Program-made: the position numbers and the translations under genes
Assembly: GCA_032622095.1 (NCBI GenBank)
Contig: CP136065.1
Location: 110,027,195 to 110,091,194 of the forward strand
Reading direction: 5' to 3'
DNA from: Siphonodentalium dalli
Taxonomy: Eukaryota > Mollusca > Scaphopoda > Gadilida > Siphonodentaliidae
DNA length: 64,000 nt
Shown here: piece after piece, positions 35,883 to 47,853 of the stretch
How the letters are laid out: the number at the start of each line of letters is the position of its first letter
Numbering within the stretch: position 1 is the first letter of the stretch
Notes under the pieces: model-generated
The model's database searches: none
The model's input: the letters and a program-made list of their open reading frames with translations, nothing else
Told to the model about the DNA's origin: nothing

Positions 35883-36487
35883 TATCTTATCCCTACTTCC
35901 AACTTTCGTAGACATAATTTGTAGGTTCAAATGAGCCATGCCTGATTAAATCGTGAAACCTGATGAGAGGATTGTTATTGTTGACAGTCGCACTAAATAC
36001 AAAATACAGTCTTATTCATAACACTTCGAGGAATGTTACCACAAGGAACATCAATGTTAAAATCCTTTACAGTTTATGGTATTTTCCTGAAGGTGTCAAT
36101 TTAATCTGCATTTTTCGACAAACTAAGCTGCTCCTATTTACATGAACTTTTCCAGATATTGTCACTGTTATATGTTACAGGCACATTGTACAAAACCTGT
36201 TTGAAGACCCAAATTCTAGAGCAAATTGACGATAACTGAAACAGTGTAGAGAATGATTAAGGGAATTATAAATAACGGTGTCTGAACGTGATCTAAGATT
36301 AAAATAAAAAAAAATAGTGAAAAATTATAACTTTTACTAATTTCTGTAATGCTGTAACTATCGTCAGTTGTGATCACTGTTACAAAATGCGCCGCTCAAA
36401 TTTTTGTCACACATCCGTCCGATTATAAATCTATGTTCAATATGGACCTATTTAGAGGTGTATAAATGATGTCAAGTTCATACTTAC

Positions 36488-36650
36488 AGAGAGAAGTCTG
36501 TCTTGTATTTTGTGTATGCCATAACGATATCATTGCTGTCGGCGATAAATAGTGAGCCATTGGGGTGAATCCCTTCGCATCTGAGCTGTGCGTCCTTGTG
36601 GCATGCTTTATCATTGTGGAAAATCCAGGATACCATTCCCGATGTTCTTC
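36488..36650 (-). CDS. N-terminal half of the C-type-lectin-like domain (exon)
   Basis: A 163-bp minus-strand exon with acceptor ATAATTTATACAG and donor TCTCT|GTAAGTATG. It enters in phase 1 and leaves in phase 2. The residues run RTSGMVSWIFHNDKACHKDA, then QLRCEGIHPNGSLFIADSND, then IVMAYTKYKTDFS. The pattern W..ND.AC..A...C....GSL..(A/I)..S.D...... is the first half of a C-type-lectin-like fold, where a Cys and a G-x-L-(A/V) strand are conserved. Joining in phase to 21895-22127 puts RIGL in the expected position about 14 residues after this exon. The intron between them would be 14.4 kb. The upstream exon (signal peptide expected) was not located. Confidence 0.72.
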
Positions 36651-37198
36651 CTGTATAAATTATTCGATTGATTTACCTGATATTTATATGTATGTATGTA
36701 ATTAAAGGTATGTGGCACGGGCTCAGTGGAATAAGTCACTTCTTTCTTTTACTGTCCTTCAAGTTGGTGACAATAAAATATGAGTCATGCGTGCTTGCCC
36801 TGACGGCTGATTGAAATGCTACACTGAGGAGTCATTTAAGAATACCGATGCTGGTAAATAAATTAAGAAATTGCTATTAAATAAATAAACAAAGGTTAAA
36901 CAAACATATTTCTTTCAAAAAGGTGGTAAGTGTTTTCTCCTGTTTGAGCCTAATTGACAGTATAAGCTATCTGCATAGTACAGAGATTTACTCATGTACG
37001 AATATTGAACAATCCGCATTAAATTTAAGTTCGTGTCTTCACATCAGGGGAGAGGAGCATTTCCTAAGTTGAAATAACTTGTGCTCCGATCCTCATTGTA
37101 CTCCCATCATCTAGTTCTGTTTTTCAGCTCGTGTATAATTTATCATTCTATGTTAATTTTTGGGATGTTCAATAAAAAATATGGAATGAGAAAATTGA

Positions 37199-37452
37199 AT
37201 TACCCTTTCTATCCTTAATGAATTAACACATTAAATTATAGAAGCATATATTGAAATACTGTTATTCATTTAAAGGGTTGTCATGCAATCCAAGCAGACA
37301 ACGTGCAGACAAATATACAATACAAGGGCAGAATGATGCATATTCGTTGGTGTGAAATGTTCAGATAACAGTTCAACGTTTGTTGCACTTATTATCTAAA
37401 CATTTCCTAAGGGAACTACTCGTCAATGAGTATATAGTAAAGAACGGGTTAA
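37199..37452. mobile_element. piggyBac-like MITE, copy 2
   Basis: Opposite-orientation relative of 2539-2788. The left end TTACCCTTTCTATCC and right end AGTAAAGAACGGGTTAA are inverted, and the internal hairpin (TTCAGATAACAGTTCAACG / TTGCACTTATTATCTAAAC) and the ACATTTCCTA block are conserved. TTAA is intact on the right and degraded to ATTA on the left. Copies differ at many positions, so this is an old family. Confidence 0.5.
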
Positions 37453-39419
37453 TAAATATATATCTTTATTGATTGCCCCAATTCATAAAAGAAAAATACA
37501 ATTACATGTAATACCGAACATAACATGAAACATATCATAATCATAAGGTTCCCCTGCAATGTATTGTGCTGAACACATGATTATACGCAATCCAGCATCG
37601 AGATATGAGTGGTACGAACACCACGTACCCCCATCCCACAGAAAACATAGCCCATATAATCATAAGGTTCCCATTGTGCACGATTCCTCAATCCGTCTTA
37701 GGGATATGTTCATATAACCAATAGTATTGGTACACCACGTACTCCAATACCATATAAAACAGCACATTGTATCCCAATAAGTATTGTAACAATGACAATC
37801 AAATTCAATTATTTATTCTAAATTACCAAGAACATGGTTTATATGAAACAATTATTTTATATTTGCGAGCTCGCCTCCTCCCCGTCTTTGATCCCTATAT
37901 ATTGGATGAATTATTCTCAATCAGACATATTACTTAATTATATGATACATTTTAGTGTATGTCACTGTGTAATAAAATGTTCCTGAAGTGTATATACATG
38001 TACATCGAAGGAATGGAATGGAGCATATTACTGTATACATAGTTGGCCGTGACTGTTAGATAAGTCGGAGCGAATAGTTGAGGAATACTCGGTTATGGGG
38101 GGGGGGGGCGAGCCCGCTCACAAAGAATCACACGCGCCCGGTGCACGGGTATCCCGTCCAGGTGGATAAATAGCTAGTCGTGTGGACGCTTAGATTGTTT
38201 GTTAATTCTAATATTTTTGGAACGGATTTATAAATTCTTTATTATATACGAGGATAACCATGATATCGTAAGTATAATTAAATTTGTTTCATCAGCTTCG
38301 GTGTCAATTCCTGACTTGGTTTTCTCTTTTGATTTTCAATTTGTGCATCCATCCCGAATACATTTTCACAGAAAACACAAATATAGGTCATATATATAAT
38401 ACTGTTTTTCTTGGGGGGGGGGGGGGTAGTTTTCTCTCAGCGAGCTAGAAAAAAACCCGCTATGACTCCCCAAGATGCTCATAGAGTATAGTAATAGTAT
38501 ACATGTAAAACCATAGGCCTACATAGATTACACACTTGCAAAATAGAACGTACGGGTGTATATTCATTCACAAGTAAGCACATATAAATGCCAGTCAACT
38601 GTGCACGGAGGTTTAAATGTCCCACGATATAGTCCCAGTGGGGCTAAGGATACCACCATAGTACTATTGGGATACATCAAACACTAATCGAAAAAAAAAG
38701 AGCAACAACTCTCCTCGATTGAATCTGACTAATCTCGGTCATAATTGCATAATGTCAAGTTTCATAGCAATTAATGAAAAAGAAAACGAAGACAAGTTTG
38801 GACAACATTATGTCTGTATATGTCACAAGAAATCGCAAGTGCGCGGGTTCCATTAGTGGTAAAGTGTCATGCCAAGTTCAAACAAATATTTACCAGAAAA
38901 TGTAGGAATTCAAGCTCTGATAATGTTGCGTCCATGAAAGGATGGACAAATTGAGTGGTAAATATCGGTGCTAAGTTTCAAAACAGTTGGTCAAGAAAGT
39001 ATTGAATATACAATCTCGGACCAAGTTGTTGCAACAAAAAAAAAAACAAATATGGGTCGAAGGGAACCACTAAAAGGTCAAATAGAGCTTATAACCACAT
39101 ATTCCCATAGTGATAATTATCAGCAAATTTCCAATACAAATGACCAGGAAATGATGGAGCACGACGCGTTCGGACAAAATTTGCTAGACTTCTAATTTGT
39201 CCATCAAATCCACTCAGAATCTTTCCCCATACTGTGGCTGATAATCTCTTGGTTCTGTTGGGTTCCGGTGATCAAAATAGGAATATACATACTTGACATG
39301 CCCCCCCCCCCCCCCACCCCCACCGAACCACACACGAACGACTTACTGAATTTACTGACACTCGGTAATTGCTTTCAACGTTCCGAACATAACTGATATA
39401 TTAACGCTCTTTATTTAAG
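37453..39419. other. Intergenic stretch with G/C homopolymers
   Basis: Contains G-runs at about 38098-38108 and 38414-38426 and a C-run at about 39301-39315. A short duplicated motif (ATCATAAGGTTCCC) occurs at about 37541 and 37659. No exon or transposon was recognised; the 75-codon frame at 38968 is unassigned. Confidence 0.4.
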
Positions 39420-39800
39420 CAAATTAGTTAGAAGCGAACAGAGAACGCTCTTTATTATTTACCAGAGTTACAGCCTTTGTTTGTTTGTTCGATTTGGAAA
39501 GTTGTGAATTTTGTGTTAGTTCTAACCTTTGATCATCGGATTTGGTTTCGCTTTGGCATGATGGTAACCGAGCTTGAGGGAAATATTCCAGCGTTATAAC
39601 GGTTTCGTCCATTGCATCTTATCAGAGTTACAGCCCTTGTTGTACTTAGAGTTTTGTGTCCGTTCGAACACTTCACGATGTAAGTTGGGTGTGGTTCGTC
39701 TGATTTGGTTGTACTTTAGTGTGGTGAAAGCTGTTTGCATTGCAATTCCAGTATCAATGATCGAACTTAAATGGACTTTTAAATGCTGGTATGATAGCTA
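39420..39800. repeat. Decayed copy of the 200-980 repeat family
   Basis: Contains ACCAGAGTTACAGCC, GTTTCGTCCATTGCATCTTA followed by TCAGAGTTACAGCCCTTGTT, and TTTTGTGTCCG, in the same order as the array at the left end of the window. About two units are present. Confidence 0.6.
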
Positions 39801-39939
39801 ATATAGTCTGATCGATGGGCGTCTTACCTTCCAGAGATCACAGTTACTGGACATAAAGTCCCAAAAATGATAGTTTAATCTAATTAATAAATCGGTATCC
39901 TTCGTTACGATATTGTTTTTATCCCGGGTTCTGTTCTTG

Positions 39940-39992
39940 GTCGTGATATGGCCTAGCGGCTAAAAACGTTAAACCATCAATCAACAGCGAGA
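39940..39992 (+). repeat. LINE-A-like 3' tail
   Basis: CGGCTAAAAACGTTAAACC followed by ATCAATCAA matches the sequence at 56077-56110 (CGGCTAAAACGACGTTAAAC then CAATCAATCAA) that ends LINE-A copy 2. It probably marks a separate, very truncated insertion. Confidence 0.5.
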
Positions 39993-40267
39993 TAACCAGT
40001 CTAAAGTGAAGTCATAGAAATGGACAGATCTTAACATTTTGATAAACACAACACTGTCCACGCACAAACGCAGACATTGTAACATTATATGATCTTATAT
40101 GTATCATGCTTATATACCGTTGTAAGAAATTATGGTGGAGACTCATCAAAATTATCGGTGATGTTCTTGAATCATATTTTATGTCTCACTATTACAATTT
40201 ACGCTGCATGTGCTGAAGGGTGGAGATATCGCATTTGTCAAAGAAAAGCATCGTAGTATTTTTGGCA

Positions 40268-40389
40268 ATTTTAATTTAATGAAAGGATTGAAATTGGTGA
40301 TAATTATTCGACGTTTCCATCGTAGTAGAATACAAGATGGAAACCTCGAATAATTATCACCAATTTCAATCCTTTCATTAAATTAAAAT
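40268..40389. repeat. 122-bp near-perfect hairpin
   Basis: The arms 40268-40321 and 40336-40389 are 54 bp each with a single mismatch (TTCGACGTT against TTCGAGGTT) and a 14-nt loop. No terminal target duplication is evident. Transcription would give a long perfect RNA stem. It may be a small snap-back MITE or a recent inverted duplication. Confidence 0.85.
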
Positions 40390-41169
40390 AGCCGATATAA
40401 AGAAAGAATGAGATAACCTTTATAACCGTATAGTATAGTCAGTTATATTCGGCATGACCACAGCTACACGAGTTGAATAACGTTACCCACACTAGCGTCG
40501 CTGTGTTTGCTTCTGCATCCAGGGTTGCATAGATATACATGCCATACACACAAAGTAAATGGCGACACCGAAAGACTGCGCGAGTGGATTATGGGGTTTC
40601 TAATCCGAGCATAAAATATTCTTGGTAACTTTGTAAGTTATAGATGTGAGTCCATACGATAAAATATAGAGGATGTTGACACTACGTTGTTTTATACCAG
40701 TATCGAGCTGTCTGTTGCCAAATAAAAGACATCCGCATGTATGCCCCACTGAGTACCTTGCATATTAAATTGATGAAATTCAGCTATAATGTAAAATACG
40801 CATTTGCTGCTGGTAAACTTGGTTGCAACTTCACGTGTTAAACCATATCCTGTTTCAATAAAAATAACCATGGCGACACATGAGATGTTTTATTATCACG
40901 GGAGATGTCGAAGACCCGAATATTTAGTGAAAGGAGTGTATTTTGGAGTGTGTGTTAGGACAAACAACGTGTTCTGGTCATGTTGGATAGAACTGATACG
41001 GATTACATATATAGAGCGACGCATGAACGTGTGAATTCCATACAATAAATCGACATGGTATAGATCATATCGCACTTCTATCTTGAGCCGAAATCACTTT
41101 AAAACACACAAGGCGTTTGTTTCATTTTGTGTTGCGATATTCAGCAAAAATATTTAGATGTATATCAGT

Positions 41170-42061
41170 CCCCGTGTTAACCCGAGTAGAACATGTATAC
41201 CGCCCACTGCGAGGGGCAGGAATCTCCTAATGTGGCACCCTGTTTGCCATGGCGTGCATCGCGTGAGATGTGGGGTCATTACGGTGCTAGGGTGGCCGTA
41301 CCACGTGAGGCATCGACCTGCGTGTACGACTTGGCTCATGGCCCACATCGGTCCTACATCTCTTGAAGACGGGTGTCTGAGTGGTCCGGTTAAATCAATC
41401 GGCTAGTTAAGCATCTCCACAATGTTTCAGACTCAGTGTTTGTTATCTGTTATCTGTTTTTTTCTGATGTTTAATGTATTGTTTTCTGGGTTTTTTTTCA
41501 CGTATGTTTCATGCCTTTTTGATTTTCGTGTTGTTGACTGTTGAATGTTAAATCCTGTATTGTTAACGCCTGTCTCACTATTGGGAGATAACGAGAGGCT
41601 GCTACATGTAGTGGCTAGACAGGCCACAGCTTCAGCTATGTACCAGTCTTCGGCTCGACCATAATTCGAAGGGTAGTCCACGGCGGCTGTTGAGTTAGTT
41701 GTCAATTATTTGTTTTTCATATATGGCAACTCAAACAAAAACAACGTCTTGATCGTAAGAATTATCACTCACTAAATTACAATGATACTGGGATATTTTT
41801 CAGTATTTGGTTCTTATCTTCCACCAGACTGTTCGAATACCTTCTGTATTGCCATTGAAAAAAATACGTTTAAAAGTATTGCTGGAGAAATGAAATGTGT
41901 TGAACCATCAGGACCGGATCAGTAAATGGCTCTCTCCTGATTGAATGTTAAATCTGATATTCTGTTGCAGTTAACATCTATTGCACACGCACCAATTTGA
42001 ATAAATATAGTGGCCGAGTTGGCGCCACAGGGAGTTACTGGTGTTTGAAGATTTTCTAGGA
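41170..42061 (+). mobile_element. LINE-A copy 1, 5' part (5' UTR and start of ORF1)
   Basis: Aligns by eye with 46680-47600 over about 900 bp: GGAATCTCCTAATGTGGCAC near the start, CGACCATAATTCGAAGGGTA before the ORF1 ATG (41723; starts MATQTKT), and GCCACAGGGAGTTACTGGTG near the end. ORF1 is broken by stops shortly after its start. At 42061 the copy is interrupted by LINE-C and resumes at about 43535. Confidence 0.75.
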
Positions 42062-43534
42062 CAATAAAGATAAGATAAGATACTTTTTAATGGTCTTTAA
42101 AAGACACACTTTTGTGTAGGAAAACCTACATGTATCGATAAAAAACAGGAATACAGGTATATATGTGATATACATGTGGCAACTGACAGATTAACACATA
42201 TTGTAAAGATATAGAAATTAGAATATCAAATTTTTTGAGTTATTACTGGACATTGGTCATCTGCGGAAGGATGTGTTGTACCATGTGCTACATCACCATC
42301 ACCGTAGCTGACCAATGCCCAGCATGAGTATGGCGTTTATATAGGGTATGAGCCTGTAAAGGAGTTGTCCGGCATTAACAGGTGACCAAAAACCATCGGG
42401 GATAGCATAAGAAAACAGTCCTAAGACCATTTATTTCCATTATGGTCCCCAATGGATTCAGGCCACATGAGAGACCGGAACACACCCGTACGCTTCCTAC
42501 CATCACGAACTACTGGTTTTAAAATATATTATGTTATAGTTAACCAATAAGATGTAAACGGTCAGTTGAAATTAAAGTCACGATATGTGACAGTGAGCTG
42601 AACAGCACATATTTTCCACTAGAATAAAAAACACTGGAGAGATATATCGATTAAAATAGGGGAGGGTGTCTTTGACTACTGTGTAGGTTCAGTGGCTATG
42701 TGGTGATGATAAGGCTAGCACCAACTTATCGTAGTGTACCATGGACAGTAAGGTGATGTTATTCCCTTCGACATGGATGACACCGTTCGATCACGTACTA
42801 CGACACCACAGTCAAAGGCTACCCTCACCCTAGACATTAAATAAAAGTTATATACAAAGCAAACTCTCCTAAGTGCATCATGAAACTACACAATCGCCTA
42901 CTTTGTTAATAGTACTTATAGATAGAACTTTCAGATTTTTTATATCTATTAAAATACTCTGATTGAATAGCCTTGATCCATACTGTGTTGTTACCTTTGG
43001 GATCAATTTGGTTAGAAAAATCATTCCAGAGTACTATTCCTGTATAACAGAAACTGTCCGAACCAAAAGGACCTACATGAGGGATTGTGATTTTTTTTTG
43101 CCCTTAATCCATAGCTACAGTAAGAGCTAACTCTGGTAAAGTGTTCAGAGAGATATTTTGGAGCCTTTGAGTCCACAATCTTCTTCATTAGCAACAGCTT
43201 TCTTTGGTTAACCCGCTGTTCAACAGTTAACATATTCATTTTTTAGATGTTCCTTGTACCCCACAGTTGCTCGGTTATGCAGCCCAAGAAAATATCTAAT
43301 CAATATATTCTGAGATTTCTGCAATTTCCCTTTGGTTGTAGTAGTAGTTAGTGCACTATACCATGAGCAACAAGCATAATCAAAGTAACACTGAATCAAA
43401 GCAAGAACTAGTAATCTTAAATAGTAGTAGTATTTGTTTGTACAATATTTATACGCATATACTAACAATCATATATTCAAAAATAAGCCTGATTAAATTG
43501 TACAGTTAGTGAACAAAATAGTGCCATTGAACCA
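42062..43534 (-). mobile_element. LINE-C: 5'-truncated LINE inserted in LINE-A ORF1
   Basis: The minus-strand frames 43468-43220 and 43239-43021 overlap by a frameshift and encode the region after the reverse-transcriptase palm: LIQCYFDYACCSWYS, KLQKSQNILIRYFLGLH, LTVEQRVNQRKLLLMKKIVD, KAPKYLSEHF and a terminal EWND. This is the typical order of LINE thumb/C-terminal motifs (.DY...W..., LQ..QN..R, QR..........P.YL). A 3' UTR of about 1 kb follows and ends in TTATCTTATCTTTATTG at 42062. The insertion separates the two halves of LINE-A copy 1, which align across it. Confidence 0.75.
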
Positions 43535-43880
43535 GATTGAACAGTTTTTTTTATATATATTCTAACCTTCGATCGGTGCGAATATCCGCCAACATTGAAG
43601 GTCGACTATATGAAGTTAGATTGATCTGCATATGTTCCAAATCCGTTATATTTTAAACGTGAGGGTTATGGCCATGGCCAGGAAAAATGTAAATAAATCA
43701 TTGCAAAGTGTTCTATTTATGGTCATGACCATAATGATTGTACATGACCAAAACATGTTCAAATTGTCAAGGTTTGCGTGCTGCAATGGATCGTTCATTC
43801 CCCATGTATAAATACGGAGAGGGACACATTTAGTCCCATTGGGACAGTCCGCATCTCCACTTTCATAGAATGAGGAGCTA
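43535..43880 (+). pseudogene. LINE-A copy 1 ORF1, zinc-knuckle part
   Basis: Continues LINE-A after LINE-C. The frames read FDRCEYPPTLKVDYMKL, then (frameshift) YVPNPLYFKREGYGHGQEKC, then a region parallel to 55430-55530 that encodes gag-like knuckles. The order V-x-Y-(I/V)-P-N-P-L...GHGQ..C is characteristic of gag-like ORF1 proteins of Jockey/CR1-group LINEs. Several stops show it is dead. Confidence 0.65.
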
Positions 43881-45170
43881 GTTCATATTATTTGCCAAAA
43901 CCATGCGACGTTTGAGTTCTGCAGCAAATCTTTTCATCAAGATTCTGTTCAAACTGAGACTGTACATACATGTTTCTTGCTTGTTTGGACAATGCAGTTG
44001 TCTTGGGGTTGTGTTCTATTATATGTGTCTTCATGTGTATGTCAAAATTAAATTATTTGTTTGAGTATTAATTGTTCTAGTGTATATTTTTTTGCAAAAA
44101 GGCTATAATAATATAACAATAATGCAGCTTTGACACACGAATCCACCGGGTTGCTGTCGGGCTTCACATGGAAAAACATATACATAGATACATGAATTAA
44201 ATAAATTGAGACAGAATGGTTTCATCAAATCGTGCGGTGTATATACGACTACAAACTCACAATACTGAACACTTATGAGCTTAGGTCTTCAATGAAAATG
44301 ATACCCCCTCTCATGCAGCATGCACAGCTCACACGCAAATTATCACTGCTGTTTCATACGCCAGTCTATTATGTGATCGTGTGCAGCATGTTACATACAT
44401 TGCATGTTTGCTTTTGTCTTTATGTTTTTTTTGTCGCGCTTATATGGTTGTGCATGAGATATCTGGTAAACGTTATGGTCAGTATTATATTGTATGCATT
44501 ATTATGTATTCCTTGTATTGAAATTCGTGAAAATAATCTATCTACAGCAATCTCCACAATTGGAGGGGCAATAAAGATATATACTCACGGGCTGATGGTA
44601 TATACAGTCTCTCCAAAGCGGATGCAACTCCGAACGCGCAAACAACACACACAACGTAAAGCATTTTCATATTACCGAAACGCAAGACTTTTCGGCTTAA
44701 TCACTACACTTCTGATGCGGACGTCAAAATACCAAGGTGGGATTAAATGTGTGAAACATAGAAAGTCACTATGACGCCGACAGCCGCACAGATCCCGTTC
44801 CTATTGACCGTTTAGTATAACTGAGACACCAACGAATGTCGCTGAGGCTGACAGTATAAATTCGATCCGCCAATAAGGACTGAGTATAGATTATAAACCG
44901 CTTTGGTATAGCTGTACATGAAATTCAAATTGCAGTCCAGGATTTGGACACGTCCGCGGAGCAGGACCGTAGCCGTCCGAACGCCATCATTGTGACGGCG
45001 GCTGCAGTTTGTAATATTTAATCTTAAATGAGTATGAACAAGGTGAGAGAAGTTGAAGTGACGCGGATCACTCCGCTTGGGTTATTGAATGGAAGTAGAT
45101 AATGAAGTAGGTATTTTTATTTTATAAATTTGAATGCCCATAGAGGGAAAATAAATACCGTATCACCCCT
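43881..45170. other. Unassigned stretch with a 160-180-codon plus-strand frame
   Basis: A plus-strand frame is open from 44232 to 44774, with its first ATG at about 44292. It contains two hydrophobic segments (around YYVIVCSMLHTLHVCFCLYV and VNVMVSIILYALLCIPCI) and a basic C-terminus. I recognise no family and see no splice context, so it may be chance in AT-rich DNA. A GC-rich patch lies at 44945-45005. Confidence 0.25.
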
Positions 45171-45656
45171 GGTCAAGTGATCCTGATTATATGCTATCAT
45201 GCTGGTGGTCCTGCTGAATTGCTATGATGTGGATAGGACAAACTGATGCCGTTACGAACAAGTACCGTTATTTTTTCTAAAGTTGTCCTTTTCGCGATGT
45301 TTGGCTAATCCGAGTGATTTGAGAAAAACAGTGTATGAAACATTCAACAACATATATATTTTTGAAAAAATAAAATAATTCCTACGCTGGTGTTTCTAAA
45401 ACGGCGTGAATAACCATCTCGATTTTCAACAACTAAAATACATCCAGTATAATAAACATTTCGCAATAAATATGTTTTTGAATGTTTGATAGGCATCATT
45501 TCCTGGATATGTTCAGATTATTGGAAGACCGCGAAAAAAAATAATTAAAAAAACGTAACGGTACTTTTGTTAACAGCATCGATTTACCGTAACATCAATT
45601 CAGCAGATCCAACGGCATCATAGCACTTTAGCATGACCCCTTGACCAGGGTGTGTA
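45171..45656. mobile_element. TA-flanked MITE with about 125-bp inverted repeats
   Basis: The left end TATCACCCCTGGTCAAG and right end CCTTGACCAGGGTGTGTA are inverted. Pairing continues through CTGCTGAATTG and AAGTACCGTTA to about 45290 and 45530. The dinucleotide TA at each end is consistent with Tc1/mariner-type target duplication. No coding capacity. Confidence 0.65.
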
Positions 45657-45822
45657 TATGTGAATGATTTGCAGTAACTCTCATGGGCGGAATCATTGCC
45701 GTGTTTTTACGACGATAAATTTGTTGTGAAGTAATGACTATTTATACCACGATCGCCTATCTTACTATATAAATGAAGCCATTTGTTTAAATTTTACATC
45801 TAATCAACACATGTTGATTAAA

Positions 45823-46071
45823 CTTCGCAGAGTGGATTAAACTTTCTCCATACAATTTGAACGGAAAAGTGTTTATCCATCGCATTGTAAAGATCGTGGC
45901 ATAATCTTCGCAGAGTGGATTAAACTTTCTCCATACAATTTGAACGGAAAAGTGTTTATCCATCGCATTGTAAAGATCGTGGCATAATCTTCGCAGAGTG
46001 GATTAAACTTTCTCCATACAATTTGAACGGAAAAGTGTTTATCCATCGCATTGTAAAGATCGTGGCATAAA
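45823..46071. repeat. Three tandem 83-bp units
   Basis: CTTCGCAGAGTGGATTAAAC starts units at 45823, 45906 and 45989. The units are essentially identical, each ending GATCGTGGCATAA. Identity implies recent or homogenised duplication. A small palindrome (AATCAACACATGTTGATT) precedes the first unit. Confidence 0.9.
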
Positions 46072-46077
46072 CAAAAT

Positions 46078-46250
46078 ATACGCATAGTGATTCTGAAAAA
46101 CAAATTTAATCCACTCGTGGGATTGGCGATTTACACCACTCGCTGAAGCTCGTGGTGTAAATCGCCAATCCCACTCGAAGCTCGTGGTGTAAATCGCCAA
46201 TCCCACTCGTGGATTAAATTTGTTATTCAGAAACACTATGCGTATATTCT
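46078..46250. repeat. Complex palindrome with duplicated inner stem
   Basis: The outer arms ATACGCATAGTGATTCTGAA and TTCAGAAACACTATGCGTAT pair. Inside, CAAATTTAATCCACTCGTGG and its inverse pair, then GATTGGCGATTTACACCA pairs with TGGTGTAAATCGCCAATC. The last element plus CCCACTCGAAGCTCG is present twice on the right side, so either copy can pair with the single left arm. The TTAATCCACTC block also recurs, inverted, in the neighbouring 83-bp units. Confidence 0.8.
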
Positions 46251-46679
46251 ATATATATTATATTATAGAATTGTGTTTAGTTCTGATGATGTGTTTTCTG
46301 GAATGATAAGATTGGTGTGATAGTATAAATGGGAGTGTTAATATTCAGATAGTTGTCTCGGTGCCCAATCTTAGTAATACCTCGTCGTCATCGTTGTTGT
46401 GAACTTAAGATATTTGTTCGTGTTTTAAAATATGAATTTTACATTTCTAAGAAATAAAGATAAACATGTAAATATGTGGAATTTTCGATAATAATAATTT
46501 AATGCTACGTTCTTTGTGTTGGAAAAATGCTCGTTATCCATTTACCAGTTTGATTAACCCCAATGAACGCACATTTTCCAAGAGATATACATCGAAAGGA
46601 TTGCATGTACCATGTTTACATTACACCAAGCCTATTTGTGCAAAAAAGTTTTGTCAAGACCATTAGGTTGTTTAAGTAC

Positions 46680-47722
46680 ACCACAGTGTGGGCCCGGGAT
46701 AGAATAGGCCTACCGCCCCATCGCGAGCGGTAAGACTCCCCTAATGTGGCACCAGGTTTGCCGTGGGGTGCATCCCGCGTTGTGTGGTGTAAGAATCCGG
46801 AGATACTAGGGCGGCGGATAAGGCTTAGCTCATGGTCCTCTTTGCTCCTATACATCTTTTCAAGACGGGTGGTTGAGTCGACCCGGCTCAATCAATGGGC
46901 TAGTCACGCCTCCAGTGTTTCAGATTACATTTCTCCCATCTGTTAATTTCGTTTCTGGTAACTAGGCGTGTGTTCTATTTTTAATTTATGTTGTTTCTTT
47001 CGTGTCATGTCTATTTGCATATCGTCTTCATGAATGTTCAATTTTATAAATCTTGTAATGTTCACGCCCGTCCCACTGTGTTCAATGTTATAAATCCTGT
47101 ACTGTACACGCCCGTCACACTGGGGAGGTACCATGAGTCTGCTATATGCAGTGGCTAAACGGATGGCCAATTCAGCTGTATACCAGTCTTTCGTCCGACC
47201 ATAATTCGAAGGGTAGTCCCATGCGGCTGCTGCGCTAGTTCTCGAATATCTGTTTTTTATATGGCAAAACAAACAAAAAACGTAAGATTGACCACCCGCT
47301 AAGTTCCACCGATGCTGAGGTCTATCCTCATTACTTGGCACTTGGTTTTGACCCAAATGTCAATAGACCTTCTGTATTGTTGATTGATAAATAGCAACAA
47401 AGCATAGCCGGACAATTAACCTATGTCAAAACGACCAGGACTGGGCCACTAAGTGGCACTCCTATGGAATGTTCACGAAAAATTCAAGCCTACGCTCTTA
47501 TGCATTAGATTATATTATTTATTGGTGATGCAGAGTCAGAGATATTGGCTGAGTTAGCTTCACATGGAGTTACAGAAGTCCGTAGATTTATAAAGACAGT
47601 TGATGGACAGACTTTGAATAGTTATATTCTGAACTTTAATCGGTGCGAACATCCACCGACATTGAAGATTGGGTATATGAAGATGTTTTAAAGCACATTT
47701 GTTTCAAAACCATTGTAATGTT
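46680..47722 (+). mobile_element. LINE-A copy 2, 5' UTR and ORF1 start
   Basis: Homologous to 41170-42061. ORF1 begins at ATG 47261 (MAKQTKNVRL). After decay it reads SEILAELASHGVTEVRRF, then NSYILNFNRCEHPPTLKIGY (about 47545-47670). The motif E-(L/I)-x-x-L-x-x-x-G-V-x-x-V-R-R, followed by LPxxIKxGY-like sequence, is that of gag-like ORF1 proteins of Jockey/CR1-type LINEs. At the TTAA at 47723 the element is interrupted by X1 and resumes at 55351 in alignable register. Confidence 0.75.
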
Positions 47723-47853
47723 TTAAAGATACGGGCGGCGTTGGCGGTGAGTATGTTGTTAAAATATTCACCTCCGTCATTAACCGCCATAAACAGAAAT
47801 AATAGTAAAATATAGACAAACCTTGTTCTTATACCAATCAGAAATATGGCATA

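Noticed and set aside
44232-44774. 180-codon plus-strand frame with two hydrophobic segments as a membrane-protein gene
   Set aside because: It begins with GTG, has no splice or promoter context and no recognisable family. Such a length can occur by chance in AT-rich DNA, so it is noted only as unassigned.
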